NCBI RefSeq assembly: GCF_019834675.1
Contig: NZ_JABUBU010000024.1
Span: forward strand, 1 to 44,146
Direction of reading: 5' to 3'
Origin: Rhodococcoides corynebacterioides
GTDB taxonomy: Bacteria; Actinomycetota; Actinomycetes; Mycobacteriales; Mycobacteriaceae
DNA length: 44,146 bases
In this document: in pieces, positions 25,390 through 34,930 of the stretch
Numbering within the stretch: the first letter of the stretch is position 1
How the letters are laid out: each line of letters opens with the position of its first letter
Notes under the pieces: generated by a model
What the model was told of the DNA's origin: nothing
Databases searched by the model: none
What the model saw: only the letters and a program-made list of their open reading frames with translations
Translations under genes and position numbers: made by a program

Positions 25390-26061
25390 ATGTCACCCAC
25401 CGCACTCGTCACGGGCGCCGGCCGCGGACTCGGCGCCGGCATCGCCCGACTGCTCTCCGCCGATCACGACGTGCTGATCGGCGGCACGACGGCCGACTCG
25501 GTGGCCACGGTGGCCGAGGAACTCCTCACCGCCACACCGTGGCCCGTCGATCTCACCGACGCCGACGCCCTCCGCGCGGCGACCGCCGACATCGAATCCC
25601 TCGACGTCCTGGTGCACAACGCCGGCGTCGCCGACCTCGGGACCGTCGAGGAACTGTCCCTGGCCGACTGGCGACACACGTTCGAGGCCAACGTCTTCGC
25701 CGTCGCGGAGCTGACCCGCCTCTTGCTGCCCGCACTCCGGCGCGCTCACGGTCACGTGGTGCTGATCAACTCCGGCGCCGGCCTGCGGGCCAACCCGCGC
25801 TGGAGTGCCTACGCCGCCAGCAAGTTCGCGCTTCGCGCGTTCGGCGACGCACTGCGCCAGGAGGAGCCGGACATCCGGGTCACCAGCGTGCATCCGGGTC
25901 GCATCGACACCGACATGCAGCGCGCCATCGTTGCCGGTGAGGGCGGGGAGTACGACGGCTCGCGATACCTCACCGTGGACACCGTCGCGCGTGCGGTCCG
26001 CCAGGCGATCGACACCCCGGCGGACGCGCACCCGACCGAGATCGTGTTGCGCCCCCGCTGA
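25390..26061 (+). CDS. Short-chain dehydrogenase/reductase (short form)
   Basis: 223 residues. TGAGRGLGAG for the cofactor, HNAG (NNAG variant), INSGAG with the catalytic Ser, and YAASK with Tyr and Lys complete the active site. It begins 10 nt after marR. It could be read through from marR or start from its own -10 box inside the marR stop. A role in reducing an aldehyde or ketone product of the neighbouring detoxification cluster is possible but not shown. Confidence 0.88.
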   Translation: MSPTALVTGAGRGLGAGIARLLSADHDVLIGGTTADSVATVAEELLTATPWPVDLTDADALRAATADIESLDVLVHNAGVADLGTVEELSLADWRHTFEANVFAVAELTRLLLPALRRAHGHVVLINSGAGLRANPRWSAYAASKFALRAFGDALRQEEPDIRVTSVHPGRIDTDMQRAIVAGEGGEYDGSRYLTVDTVARAVRQAIDTPADAHPTEIVLRPR

Positions 26062-26071
26062 ATTCGGTGGG

Positions 26072-26455
26072 TCAGTGCTCGGCCTTGACCACCAGCACCG
26101 GCACCGGGCAGTCGAGCAGGACACGCTGCACGGTGCTGCCCATGAGGAACTTGCCGACGGCGCTGCGCCGCTTGGATCCGATGACCACCAGCGTCGCCCC
26201 GACCTCGGCCGCGAGGTCGACGATCGCCCCGGCCTCGTCGCCGCCGTCCGGCTCGACGCGCGTCGTGAACGCGGTGTCGCCCAGCAGCTCTCGGGCCTGA
26301 CTCTCGACCGAGTCGCGATCGGCCGGGGACACCTCGTCCGCGTCGAGTACCGAGAGCACCACCAGGTCGTCCCCGCGGAACTGCGCCTCCGCGCCTCCCG
26401 CCAGGAGCGCCGCGCGACCCTCGGGGGTGGAGTTCATGGCTACTGCAACGGTCAT
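26072..26455 (-). CDS. Universal stress protein (UspA family), short
   Basis: 127 residues. TVAVAMNSTPEGRAAL at the start and VVIGSKRRSAVGKFLMGSTVQRVLLDCPVPVLVV at the end, a good match to the nucleotide-binding loop G-x-x-R/G...G-S-T. It is convergent with the SDR gene (10 nt between stops). The ATG at 26455 follows GAAAGGCACACC. Longer in-frame extensions lack Usp features. Confidence 0.88.
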   Translation of the reverse strand: MTVAVAMNSTPEGRAALLAGGAEAQFRGDDLVVLSVLDADEVSPADRDSVESQARELLGDTAFTTRVEPDGGDEAGAIVDLAAEVGATLVVIGSKRRSAVGKFLMGSTVQRVLLDCPVPVLVVKAEH

Positions 26456-26563
26456 GGTGTGCCTTTCGGTGAGGTCGGCCCGGCGCCGAACCGATACCAG
26501 GGTTGCCCGAATCGGCGGAGCGCGGTAGCCCTTTCCGCGAACCGCGCCGTGCACACTATGCGC

Positions 26564-26577
26564 ACAATTCGGATTGT
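26564..26577. promoter_or_regulatory. Possible operator before tctCBA
   Basis: ACAATTCGGATTGT is symmetrical at 12 of 14 positions and lies just downstream of a CACTAT -10-like box (26554-26559), about 70 nt before the tctC ATG. No tctDE-like regulator is adjacent. Confidence 0.25.
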
Positions 26578-26648
26578 CTGGACTAAACGGACAGATCACC
26601 CATACCGTCCCGAGCTGTGACCGACACCACGTTCCGAAAACCACGCTC

Positions 26649-27632
26649 ATGCAGATCACGCTGACGCGCGCCCTCGGCGCCGTCGCCGTGGCCGCCGCCG
26701 TCACGGTGGCCGGTATCGACGCCGCCGGCAGCGCCGGCGGCTCCGACGCCCGCGCCAAGCTGACCCTCGTCGCACCCGCCGCCGCGGGTGGCGGCTGGGA
26801 CCTGGTGGCCCGAGAGGCCCAGCAGGCGCTTCGCTCCGACGGCATCGTCAACAACGCCCAGGTGGTGAACGTGCCGGGCGCCGGCGGCACCATCGGACTG
26901 AGCCAGCTCGAGACGCTGACCGGCCAACCGACGACCGTCATGGTCACCGGCACCGTCATGCTCGGCGGCATCGCGATCAACGACTCGCCGATCACTCTGC
27001 AGGACACCGTGCCCATCGCTCGGCTCGCCGAGGACTTCGAGGTGTTCGTGGTTCCCCGCGACTCCCCGTACGAGAACCTCGAGGACTTCCTCGCGGCCTG
27101 GCGCGCCAACCCCGGCGGTCTGCCCATCGGCGGCGGCTCGCTCGGCGGCATCGACCACATCGTCTCCGGCCAGCTCGCGCAGCAGGCCGGCATCGACCCC
27201 GCGGCCATCAACTACATCGCCTTCTCCGGTGGCGGTGAGGTGCTGACGTCGTTGCTGTCCGACACCGTCGGTGTCGCGGTCAGCGGGTACAACGACTTTC
27301 GCGACCAGATCGAGTCCGGCAACGTCCGGGCCCTCGCCGTCGCGGCGCCGGAACCGGTGCCGGGCATCGACACCCCCACCTTCATCGAGCAGGGGTACGA
27401 CGTCGACCTCGTCAACTGGCGCGGCGTCGTCGCGCCGCCGGGAGTCTCGGACACGGATCGGCAGACGCTGATCGACATCGTCACCGAGATGACCGCCACC
27501 GACCAGTGGGCGACGGCCGTCGAGCGCAATCGCTGGAAGGAGTCGGTGCTGACCGGCGACGAGTTCGGCGACTTCCTCGAGGTCGAACAACAACGCATCT
27601 CCGACATTCTCCGAGAATTGGGTCTGATATGA
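26649..27632 (+). CDS. tctC: Tripartite tricarboxylate transporter, substrate-binding protein TctC
   Basis: 327 residues. Signal peptide (about 1-30: LTRALGAVAVAAAVTVAG), then a TctC (Bug-type) fold: LTLVAPAAAGGGWDLVAREAQQAL, NVPGAGGTIGLSQL, GGGSLGGIDHIVSGQLAQQAG and NYIAFSGGGEVLTSLLSD. The protein would capture a carboxylate outside the membrane for TctBA. The ATG at 26649 starts the signal peptide; no strong ribosome site is visible before it. The stop overlaps tctB by 4 nt. Confidence 0.92.
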   Translation: MQITLTRALGAVAVAAAVTVAGIDAAGSAGGSDARAKLTLVAPAAAGGGWDLVAREAQQALRSDGIVNNAQVVNVPGAGGTIGLSQLETLTGQPTTVMVTGTVMLGGIAINDSPITLQDTVPIARLAEDFEVFVVPRDSPYENLEDFLAAWRANPGGLPIGGGSLGGIDHIVSGQLAQQAGIDPAAINYIAFSGGGEVLTSLLSDTVGVAVSGYNDFRDQIESGNVRALAVAAPEPVPGIDTPTFIEQGYDVDLVNWRGVVAPPGVSDTDRQTLIDIVTEMTATDQWATAVERNRWKESVLTGDEFGDFLEVEQQRISDILRELGLI

Positions 27633-28171
27633 GCAGCAACGTGATCACCGACCCGCCGGACACCGGCGCACGGTCCGGACCTCTCACCGGCCGCGCCGGC
27701 CTGGTGGTCCCCGCCCTCCTGGTGGCCCTCGGCCTGTTCCTGGTCTACGGCACCGTGACGATGGTCGTCCCGGACACCGCGACGTCACCCGGCCCGCAGG
27801 TGTTCCCCGCCATCGTCGCCGGATGCTGCTTCCTCGTCGCGGCTCTCGTTGCGGTGCAGTTGATCCGGCGTCCCGAGCCGGTCGAACTCGGTGTCGACGA
27901 CGACGGCCGCGCGAACACCGGGACCTTCTCCAACTGGCGCAGCGTCGGTATCACGGTCGGCACCGTCGCCCTGTTCGTCGCGCTGCTCGAGCCGCTCGGC
28001 TGGGTACTGGCGGGCGCGTTCCTGTTCTGGGGCGTCTCCGTCGGTCTCGGTGGGCGCCGGTACGTCTTCGACGCGGCGGTGGCGCTGCTCGTGTCGTCGG
28101 CCGTGCAACTCGTCTTCTCCGGCGGTCTGGGCCTGACCCTCCCCGGCGGACTGCTGGCGGCGGTGTTCTGA
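27629..28171 (+). CDS. tctB: Tripartite tricarboxylate transporter, small membrane subunit TctB
   Basis: 180 residues, about four membrane helices: GLVVPALLVALGLFLVYGTV, VFPAIVAGCCFLVAALVAVQL, SVGITVGTVALFVALLEPLGWVLAGAFLFWG and AVALLVSSAVQLVFSGGLGLTLPGG, the normal TctB layout. The start overlaps the tctC stop (ATGA) and the stop overlaps the tctA start by 1 nt. Identified mainly by size, topology and position in tctCBA. Confidence 0.9.
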   Translation: MSSNVITDPPDTGARSGPLTGRAGLVVPALLVALGLFLVYGTVTMVVPDTATSPGPQVFPAIVAGCCFLVAALVAVQLIRRPEPVELGVDDDGRANTGTFSNWRSVGITVGTVALFVALLEPLGWVLAGAFLFWGVSVGLGGRRYVFDAAVALLVSSAVQLVFSGGLGLTLPGGLLAAVF

Positions 28172-29676
28172 TGGATGCCCTCGGCAATCTCCTCGACGGG
28201 TTCGGCACCGCCCTCACACCGATGAACCTGGTGTGGGTGGTCGTCGGCGCCCTCCTCGGCACCGCCGTCGGCGTCCTGCCCGGCCTCGGTTCCGCCATGG
28301 CCGTCGCACTGCTGCTGCCCGTGACGTTCACCCTCGAGCCGACGTCCGCCCTCATCATGTTCGCCGGCGTCTACTTCGGCGGACTGTTCGGCGATTCCAT
28401 CTCCGGCATCCTCATGAACACGCCGGGCAACTCCACGGCCATCGCCGGCACCTTCGAGGGCCACCGCATGGCCAAGAACGGCCGTGCGCCACAGGCTCTC
28501 GCGACGTCGGCGATCGGCGCGTTCATCGGCGGCATCGTCGCCACCACGCTGGTGGTGTTCTTCGCCCCGACCCTGGCCTCCTTGGCGACCAACTTCGGCC
28601 CGGCCGAGTACTTCGCGCTGGCGGTGTTCGCATTCATCGCCACGTCCGCGGTGGTCTCCGATTCGGTGCTCAAGGGCATGTCCGCGTTGCTGATCGGCCT
28701 GACCCTGGCCGTCGTCGGCATCGACGGACCCTCCGGCGCATCACGATTCACGTTCGAGGTCCCGGCGCTGTTCGACGGTGTGCACATCGTCGTCATCACC
28801 GTCGCCATGCTCGCGCTCGGTGAGGTGATCCACGTGGCCTCGAAGATCGGCAAGCCCGACGACACCACGCTGATCCCCTCGAAGGGCCGCCCGTTCCTGA
28901 CGCGGTCGGAGTTCCGCGAAGCCCTGCCGGCGTGGATGCGCGGCACCGCGTTCGGCGTGCCGTTCGGCATCATCCCGGCCGGCGGCGCCGAGGTCCCCAG
29001 CTTCCTGGCCTACGGCACGGAGCGCCGGTTGGACCGTCGTCGCCCGAACCCCATGTTCGGCAAGGGCGCCATCCGCGGCGTCGCGGGTCCCGAGGCCGCC
29101 GGCAACTCGACGGCCGGCACCGCCATGGGCGCGCTCCTCGCCCTCGGTCTGCCGACGTCCGCCACCGCGGCGATTCTGCTGGCCGCGTTCCAGCAGTACG
29201 GCATTCAGCCCGGGCCGCTGCTGTTCGACCGCAACGGGGAGATCGTCTGGGCGCTGATCGCCAGCCTGTTCGTCGGCATGGTCGTTCTGCTGATCCTCAA
29301 CCTGCCGTTCGCGCCGTTGTGGGCCCAGCTGCTGCGGATTCCCAAGAACTACCTGTACGCCGGCATCACCGTGTTCGCCTCGCTCGGTGTCTACGCGTCG
29401 AGTGCCTCACTGGTCGACCTGATCCTCATGCTCGGCCTCGGAATCATCGGATTCATGCTGCGGCGCTTCGGGATTCCGCTGGCGCCGGTGTTGATCGCCG
29501 TGATCCTCGGGCCGCTCGCCGAGGACTCCCTCCGCCGCGCTCTGGCCGTCAGCGAGGGTGACCCCACCGTCCTCGTCGGCAGCGGCATCACCGTGGTGCT
29601 CTACACGCTGATGATCATCGCGGTGGTGTTCTCGGCGGTGACCAAGGTCCGGTCACGGCGGCGGGTGGACTTCTAG
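28171..29676 (+). CDS. tctA: Tripartite tricarboxylate transporter, large membrane subunit TctA
   Basis: 501 residues, about 11-12 helices. TctA hallmarks: [58 protein letters not shown] and [36 protein letters not shown]. These two pseudo-repeat loops carry the conserved GN-S/T-A motifs. The start overlaps the tctB stop by 1 nt. The operon makes a complete secondary transporter; citrate-like substrates are usual but Tct systems also take other carboxylates. Repeat copy C follows 22 nt after the stop. Confidence 0.94.
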   Translation: MDALGNLLDGFGTALTPMNLVWVVVGALLGTAVGVLPGLGSAMAVALLLPVTFTLEPTSALIMFAGVYFGGLFGDSISGILMNTPGNSTAIAGTFEGHRMAKNGRAPQALATSAIGAFIGGIVATTLVVFFAPTLASLATNFGPAEYFALAVFAFIATSAVVSDSVLKGMSALLIGLTLAVVGIDGPSGASRFTFEVPALFDGVHIVVITVAMLALGEVIHVASKIGKPDDTTLIPSKGRPFLTRSEFREALPAWMRGTAFGVPFGIIPAGGAEVPSFLAYGTERRLDRRRPNPMFGKGAIRGVAGPEAAGNSTAGTAMGALLALGLPTSATAAILLAAFQQYGIQPGPLLFDRNGEIVWALIASLFVGMVVLLILNLPFAPLWAQLLRIPKNYLYAGITVFASLGVYASSASLVDLILMLGLGIIGFMLRRFGIPLAPVLIAVILGPLAEDSLRRALAVSEGDPTVLVGSGITVVLYTLMIIAVVFSAVTKVRSRRRVDF

Positions 29677-29697
29677 GGGGTCCGCCGTCGGGCATGG

Positions 29698-29775
29698 CCT
29701 GCCTGCGTGCACACAGGTCGGCCGGATCGCCGGGAACCCGTCGGTTCGGCGCACCTGTGTGCCGTGGCGCAGGTC
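29698..29775. repeat. Nested palindromic repeat, copy C
   Basis: CCTGC, 6 nt, a 54-nt imperfect palindrome (29709-29762) with arms GCACACAGGT and ACCTGTGTGC, centre CGGGAACCCG, then 6 nt and GCAGGTC. The inner stem differs from copies A and B in sequence but keeps pairing at most positions. It lies between the tctA stop and the GNAT start. Confidence 0.7.
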
Positions 29776-29790
29776 TGGGACACTCGGCCG

Positions 29791-30291
29791 GTGCGGATAC
29801 GACGTGAACAGCCCTCCGACCGGCCCCGCGTCCTGCGTGTGGTGCACGAGGCGTTCGCGAGCGGCCCCGACGAGCCCGGGGAAGTGGCCCTGACCCGAGC
29901 CCTGTTCGACGATCCCGGGTACATCCCCGAGTACTCCCTGGTCGCCACGGCACACGAGCAGGTGATCGGGTACGTGATCGGCACCCGCGGGTACATCGGC
30001 GACACTCCGGCCGTGGGGGTCGCGCCCCTGGCCGTGGGCAGGGCGGACCAGCAGAGAGGCGTGGGGTCCGCGCTGATGTGGGCGCTGATCGGGGCCGCGC
30101 AGGCGCGGCACGAACCGGCGCTGGTGCTGCTCGGCGAGAACGACTACTACCGGCGGTTCGACTTCGCACCCGCCGCCGGCGAGGGGATCGACGCGCCGGT
30201 CGCCTCGTGGGGGCGGTACTTCCAGGCGCTCGTGCTCACCGACGACCCGGTCGCCGGGCCATTCCGATACGCGGAGGCCTTCGGGCTCTGA
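29791..30291 (+). CDS. GNAT-family N-acetyltransferase
   Basis: 166 residues. Begins VRIRREQPSDRPRVLRVVHEAF; the acetyl-CoA site is seen in VAPLAVGRADQQRGVGSALMWALIGAA (Q/R-x-x-G-V-G). VLLGENDYYRRFDFAPA and the AYRYAEAF-like end (GPFRYAEAFGL) match the YhbS subgroup. The GTG at 29791 begins the domain; the upstream frame runs through repeat copy C and is not credible. A weak GACACT box lies 6 nt upstream. Acceptor unknown. Confidence 0.87.
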   Translation: MRIRREQPSDRPRVLRVVHEAFASGPDEPGEVALTRALFDDPGYIPEYSLVATAHEQVIGYVIGTRGYIGDTPAVGVAPLAVGRADQQRGVGSALMWALIGAAQARHEPALVLLGENDYYRRFDFAPAAGEGIDAPVASWGRYFQALVLTDDPVAGPFRYAEAFGL

Positions 30292-30321
30292 GGCGGGCCG
30301 GCTCGTTCGGGCTCTGAGCCC

Positions 30322-30403
30322 GACCTGCCTCCGTGCACACACAACGGGACCTCAGCGCCGGGAACCCGTCGATCCACCACTCCTGTGTGCCGCCACGCAG
30401 GTC
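30322..30403. repeat. Nested palindromic repeat, copy D
   Basis: GACCTGC, 6 nt, a 56-nt degenerate palindrome (30335-30390) with GCACAC/GTGTGC ends and centre CCGGGAACCCGTCGATC, 6 nt, GCAGGTC. The outer arms are the best preserved of the four; the inner stem is the most decayed and has 2 extra nt. It lies behind the GNAT stop. Confidence 0.65.
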
Positions 30404-30453
30404 GAGCGGGCGCGTTCACCCCACCGTCACCGCGGTGTGGCTGACTGCTCCGC

Positions 30454-31251
30454 ATGACCTACGACGCGAGCTTCCTCGGTACCGCCGATGCCCTCCCGAT
30501 CCCGTCGCGCGACGGCCTGGTCACCCTCGACTACACGCACTTCGCGGTGTCGATGGACACCGGGCGTCGGCTGGCGGCCGTGAGCGCGGTGAACATCGAC
30601 GGCGGCGACCTCCGCGACGTCGAGCGCGGCGACGACTGGCGCCTCGACCCCCGGCTGCCGGCGACGCAGCAGGCGGGGCCGGAGCTGTACTCCGACAACG
30701 ACCTCGACCGCGGTCACCTGGTTCGGCGCCGCGATCCGGTGTGGGGCGAGGACGCCGAGCGCGCCAATGCCGATACGTTCCACTACACGGTGTGCGCTCC
30801 GCAGACGGCGACCCTCAACCAGTCGAAGACGCTGTGGCTCGGGCTCGAGGACTACGTGTTGGACCACGCCCGGCAGTACGAGGAACGGCTCTCGGTGTTC
30901 ACGGGGTGCTTGTTCGAGTCGGACGATCCGGTGTACCGAGGTGTCCCGATTCCTCGACGGTTCTTCAAGGTCGCGGCGTGGGCGCAGGAGGAGAGCCTCG
31001 CCGCCACCGGGTACGTGCTCGACCAGACGGACTCGCTGGGTCCGATCCTCGAGCGCGGCGTCCTGGCCGACGACGTCCCCCCGCTCGGTGCCTACCGCAC
31101 CTACCAGGTTCCGATCGCGGACATCGCCGCGGCGACGGACCTCGCCATGCCGCTGCTCGTGAATGCGGACCGTCTCGCCGCGGTTCCCGGCGCGCGGCCC
31201 GTGCCGTGGATCGAACTGACCGGTCCCGACGACCTGCGCCTGGATCGGTGA
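30454..31251 (+). CDS. DNA/RNA non-specific endonuclease (NUC1/EndoG type), no signal peptide
   Basis: 265 residues. The catalytic DRGH motif (85-88, LDRGHLVRR) and the downstream metal-binding Asn (about 122, in TATLNQSKTLWLGLED) are present, as in Serratia-type and EndoG nucleases. ADTFHYTVCAPQ is the family strand before it. Unusually, there is no signal peptide or membrane helix, so the enzyme would stay in the cytoplasm unless exported otherwise. No inhibitor gene is recognisable next to it. The stop overlaps a possible 24-residue ORF that leads into pirin 2. Confidence 0.88.
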   Translation: MTYDASFLGTADALPIPSRDGLVTLDYTHFAVSMDTGRRLAAVSAVNIDGGDLRDVERGDDWRLDPRLPATQQAGPELYSDNDLDRGHLVRRRDPVWGEDAERANADTFHYTVCAPQTATLNQSKTLWLGLEDYVLDHARQYEERLSVFTGCLFESDDPVYRGVPIPRRFFKVAAWAQEESLAATGYVLDQTDSLGPILERGVLADDVPPLGAYRTYQVPIADIAAATDLAMPLLVNADRLAAVPGARPVPWIELTGPDDLRLDR

Positions 31252-31322
31252 GTGCCGGGAATGCCGAGAGCGCACCGCCGGTTCCGCTCGACATGACCAC
31301 CGAGGAGGGCACCTCGACATGA
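31248..31322 (+). CDS. Possible 24-residue coupling ORF between nuclease and pirin
   Basis: The GTG at 31248 overlaps the nuclease stop (GTGA) and the TGA at 31320 overlaps the pirin ATG (ATGA), so this short frame exactly bridges the two genes. Its second half repeats the pirin start (MTTEE here, MTTED in pirin) because of a 20-bp direct repeat. It may be only a by-product of that duplication; a role in passing ribosomes to the pirin gene is possible. Confidence 0.35.
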   Translation: MSAGNAESAPPVPLDMTTEEGTST

Positions 31323-32062
31323 CCACCGAGGACCCCACCGCGCAGATCGTCCGCAGCGCCGACCGGAAGCACTGGTGGGACGGCGCGATCGATTCGTGGC
31401 AGTCCTTCCCCGCCACCGGCAACTTCGACCTCGCGAGTGCCGCCCACGGGCTGCTGCTGGTCCACAACGAGGACACCGTCGCGCCCGGCGAGGGGTTCGA
31501 TCGTCACCACCACCGCAACATGGAGATCGTCACCTGGGTCCTGGACGGGACACTGCGGCACGAGGATTCGGTGGGCAACACCGGCGTCCTCCGACCCGGG
31601 GTGATCCAGCGGATGAGCGCGGGCTCCGGCGTCCTGCACTCGGAGCGCAACGCCACCGGGTACACCTCGCGTCGCCCGCTGCGCGTCGTCCAGATGTGGG
31701 TCCCGCCGAGCACCCCGGACACGGAGCCGTCCTACGAGGAACGCGACGTGTCCGACGCCCTCGCCGGCGGCGACCTGATCGTGGTCGCGTCCGGCCTGCC
31801 CCGCGACGCGGACCGCACCGCGGTCACCCTCGGCAACCGTGACGCGGCCCTGCACGTCGCGAGACCGGCTGCGGGGCAGTCGATCACCGTGCCGGACGCG
31901 CCGTTCGTCCACGTCTTCCTCGCGCGCGGCGACGCGACGATGGACGGCGTCGAGCTCCGCCAGGGCGACGCCGTCCGCCTCACCGGCGGCGGCTCGCCCC
32001 GCATCACGACGACGTCACCCGGCGAGATCCTGATCTGGGAGATGCACTCCGCGGCGGCGTGA
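31319..32062 (+). CDS. Pirin-family protein 2
   Basis: 247 residues, bicupin. Metal ligands His63 and His65 (DRHHHRNMEIVTW), His107 and Glu109 (GVLHSERN) are complete; the C-terminal cupin has APFVHVFLARGDATMDG. It is clearly paralogous to the pirin at 22821, sharing the pattern MEIVTWVL-G-L-H-DS and RMSAG-G-LHSE. The ATG lies in the second copy of a 20-bp direct repeat (31289-31308, 31315-31334). It is convergent with leuS, with 6 nt between stops. Confidence 0.92.
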   Translation: MTTEDPTAQIVRSADRKHWWDGAIDSWQSFPATGNFDLASAAHGLLLVHNEDTVAPGEGFDRHHHRNMEIVTWVLDGTLRHEDSVGNTGVLRPGVIQRMSAGSGVLHSERNATGYTSRRPLRVVQMWVPPSTPDTEPSYEERDVSDALAGGDLIVVASGLPRDADRTAVTLGNRDAALHVARPAAGQSITVPDAPFVHVFLARGDATMDGVELRQGDAVRLTGGGSPRITTTSPGEILIWEMHSAAA

Positions 32063-32068
32063 ACCGCG

Positions 32069-34924
32069 TCAGAGAACCACGTTGACCATGCGCCCGGGGA
32101 CGACGATGACCTTCTTCGGCTCCCCGCCGTTCAGCAGCGCGACGATCTTCTCGTCGGCCAGCGCCGCCGCCTGCACCGCCTCGCGAGACGCATCCGCCGC
32201 CACGCTGATCCGGCTGCGGACCTTGCCGTTGACCTGGATGGGGTAGTCGACGGTGTCGTCGACCAGCCACGTCTCGTCGGCCACCGGGAAGGGTCCGTGG
32301 GCCAGCGATCCGTCGTGCCCGAGAACCGACCACAGCTCCTCGGCGATGTGCGGCGCCAGGGGCGCGAGCATCAGCACCAGCGGCTCCACGGCGCTGCGCG
32401 GAGCGCCGCCCGGGTACTCCTTGGTCAGGTGGTTGGTCAGCTCGATGAGCTTCGCCCCGGCCGTGTTGTCCCGCAGCGCAGCGTAATCCGCGTCGACGCC
32501 CTCGATCGCCCGGTTCACCGCGCGCAGGGTGTCGTCCGACGGAGCATCGTCGGTGACCCGCAGCGCTCCGGTCTCCTCGTCGACCACGAGCCGCCACACG
32601 CGCTGCAGGAATCGCTGCGCGCCGACGACGTCCTTGGTGGCCCAGGGGCGCGAGGTGTCCAGCGGACCCATCGACATCTCGTACACCCGCAGGGTGTCCG
32701 CGCCGTACTCGGTGAAGATCTCGTCGGGCGAGACGGAGTTCTTGAGCGACTTGCCCATCTTCCCGTACTCGCGGTTCACCGGCTGGTCCTGGAAGAAGTA
32801 CTGCCCGTCGCGCTCGACCACCTCGTCGGCCGGGACGTACACCCCGCGGGCGTCGGTGAAGGCGTAGGCCTGGATGTAGCCCTGGTTGTACAGGCGGCGG
32901 TACGGCTCCTTCGAACTCACGTGTCCGAGGTCGAACAGCACCTTGTGCCAGAAGCGGGCATAGAGCAGGTGCAGCACAGCGTGTTCCACACCGCCGACGT
33001 AGAGGTCGAGACCACCGGGATCGTTCTCGCCGTGGACGTCCGGCCGCGGGCCCATCCAGTACGCCTCGTTCTCCGGGGCGCACAGTGCGTCGGCGTTGGT
33101 GGGGTCGATGTACCGCAGCTGGTACCACGAGCTGCCCGCCCACTGCGGCATGACGTTGGTGTCGCGGGTGTAGGTCTGCAGGCCGTCACCGAGGTCGAGA
33201 TCGACGTGCACCCACTCCGTCGCCTTGGCCAGCGGCGGCGAGGGCTCGCTGTTGGCGTCGTCGGGGTCGAACGACACCGGCGCGTAGTCCTCGACGTCCG
33301 GGAGTTCCACCGGGAGAGCGGAATCGGGCAGCGCGTGCGCGTGACCGTCGGCGTCGTAGACCACCGGGAAGGGCTCGCCCCAGTACCGCTGCCGGGCGAA
33401 CAGCCAGTCCCGCAGCTTGTACTGGATGGTGCCGCGCCCGGTGCCCTTCTCCTCGAGCTGGGCGATCACCCGCGTCTTGGCCTCGTCGACCGTCAGGCCG
33501 TCGAGATCGCCCGACGAGACGAGCGTGCCGTCGCCCGTCCACGCTGCCTCGGTGACGTCGCCGCCCGAGATGACCTGCACCACGGGCAGTCCGAACGCCG
33601 TCGCGAATTCCCAGTCCCGCTGATCGTGCGCGGGGACGGCCATGATCGCGCCGGTGCCGTAGCCGGTGAGCACGTAGTCGGCCACGAACACCGGCACGGA
33701 CTCGCCGGTGACGGGATTGACCGCGTAGGACCCGGTGAAGACGCCCGTCTTCTCCTTGTTCTCCTGCCGTTCGAGGTCGGACTTCGCGGCGATGGCACGG
33801 CGGTAAGCGCCGATCGCCTGCAGCGGCGTGCCCTCCCCGAGAGTCCAGCGCGGATCGACGTCCGCCGGCCAGGCGACGGCCGTGATGTCGTCCACCAGAG
33901 GGTGTTCCGGAGCGAGGACGACGTAGGTGGCGCCGTGGAGCGTGTCCGGTCGCGTGGTGAAGACCTCGATACCGGCGGTGCCCGTGCCGTGCGGCAGCTG
34001 GGCGTCGAACCGCACCTGGGCACCGCGCGAGCGCCCGATCCAGTTGCGCTGCATGGTCTTGACCTTCTCGGGCCAGTCCAGCAGGTCCAGATCGTCGATG
34101 AGCCGGTCGGAGTACGCGGTGATACGCATCATCCACTGACGCAGGTTCTTTCGGAAGACCGGGAAGTTGCCGCGGTCGCTGCGGCCGTCGGCGGTGACCT
34201 CCTCGTTGGCCAGCACCGTGCCCAGGCCGGGGCACCAGTTGACCAGCGAATTCGACTGGTAGACCAGCCGATACCCGTCGATCACCTCGCGGCGCTCGGC
34301 GGGCGAGAGCGCGGACCAGGCCCGGCCGTCGTCGGGAGTCCGCGTCCCGGACTCGAATTCGGCCTCCAACTCGGCGACGGGACGCGCGCGACCCGCCTCG
34401 GCGTCGTACCAGGCTCCGTGGATCTGCAGGAAGATCCACTGGGTCCAGTGGTAGAAGTCGACGTCCGTCGTCGCGACCGACCGGCGCATGTCGTGGCCCA
34501 GCCCGAGCCGACCGAGCTGCCGCCGCATGTTCGCGATGTTCGCCTCGGTGGTGGTGCGCGGGTGCGTCCCGGTCTGGACGGCGTACTGCTCGGCCGGCAG
34601 CCCGAAGGCGTCGTAGCCGAGGGTGTGGAGCACGTTGCGTCCGCGCATGCGGTGGTAGCGGGCGAACACGTCGGTGGCGATGTACCCCAGCGGGTGCCCG
34701 ACGTGCAGACCGCTGCCCGACGGGTACGGGAACATGTCCTGGACGAAGAGCTTGTCGGCCGGGAGCTCGCCGTCGGTGGCGAGATCGCCCACCGGGTTGG
34801 GCGCCGCGAACGTCTCCTCGTCGGCCCAGCGCTTCTGCCACCGCGCCTCGATGGAGCCCGCGAGGTCCGCCGTGTAGCGGTGTCCGGGCGTCGTCTCGGC
34901 GGTGGGGTCAGGCTGCGAAGTCAC
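32069..34924 (-). CDS. leuS: Leucyl-tRNA synthetase
   Basis: 951 residues, cytosolic class I synthetase charging tRNA-Leu. HIGH box as HVGH (74-77, [12 protein letters not shown]), CP1 editing domain in the middle (including the Thr-rich [24 protein letters not shown]), KMSKS box as KMGKS (about 722-726, [16 protein letters not shown]), and anticodon and C-terminal domains. The GTG at 34924 is 6 nt after a TACGCT box on its strand. The frame is open further upstream without support. The position next to the SdpI-like gene matches Rv0041-Rv0039c. Confidence 0.96.
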   Translation of the reverse strand: MTSQPDPTAETTPGHRYTADLAGSIEARWQKRWADEETFAAPNPVGDLATDGELPADKLFVQDMFPYPSGSGLHVGHPLGYIATDVFARYHRMRGRNVLHTLGYDAFGLPAEQYAVQTGTHPRTTTEANIANMRRQLGRLGLGHDMRRSVATTDVDFYHWTQWIFLQIHGAWYDAEAGRARPVAELEAEFESGTRTPDDGRAWSALSPAERREVIDGYRLVYQSNSLVNWCPGLGTVLANEEVTADGRSDRGNFPVFRKNLRQWMMRITAYSDRLIDDLDLLDWPEKVKTMQRNWIGRSRGAQVRFDAQLPHGTGTAGIEVFTTRPDTLHGATYVVLAPEHPLVDDITAVAWPADVDPRWTLGEGTPLQAIGAYRRAIAAKSDLERQENKEKTGVFTGSYAVNPVTGESVPVFVADYVLTGYGTGAIMAVPAHDQRDWEFATAFGLPVVQVISGGDVTEAAWTGDGTLVSSGDLDGLTVDEAKTRVIAQLEEKGTGRGTIQYKLRDWLFARQRYWGEPFPVVYDADGHAHALPDSALPVELPDVEDYAPVSFDPDDANSEPSPPLAKATEWVHVDLDLGDGLQTYTRDTNVMPQWAGSSWYQLRYIDPTNADALCAPENEAYWMGPRPDVHGENDPGGLDLYVGGVEHAVLHLLYARFWHKVLFDLGHVSSKEPYRRLYNQGYIQAYAFTDARGVYVPADEVVERDGQYFFQDQPVNREYGKMGKSLKNSVSPDEIFTEYGADTLRVYEMSMGPLDTSRPWATKDVVGAQRFLQRVWRLVVDEETGALRVTDDAPSDDTLRAVNRAIEGVDADYAALRDNTAGAKLIELTNHLTKEYPGGAPRSAVEPLVLMLAPLAPHIAEELWSVLGHDGSLAHGPFPVADETWLVDDTVDYPIQVNGKVRSRISVAADASREAVQAAALADEKIVALLNGGEPKKVIVVPGRMVNVVL

Positions 34925-34930
34925 GCGACC

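Noticed and set aside
15625..30403. Reading the four palindromes as a CRISPR array
   Set aside because: Copies are kilobases apart, internally symmetric and without regular spacers; no cas genes are present.
30333..31322. Long frame overlapping the nuclease gene in another phase
   Set aside because: Translation is Arg-rich and featureless. Only its last 24 codons, which bridge the nuclease and the pirin, were kept as a possible small ORF.
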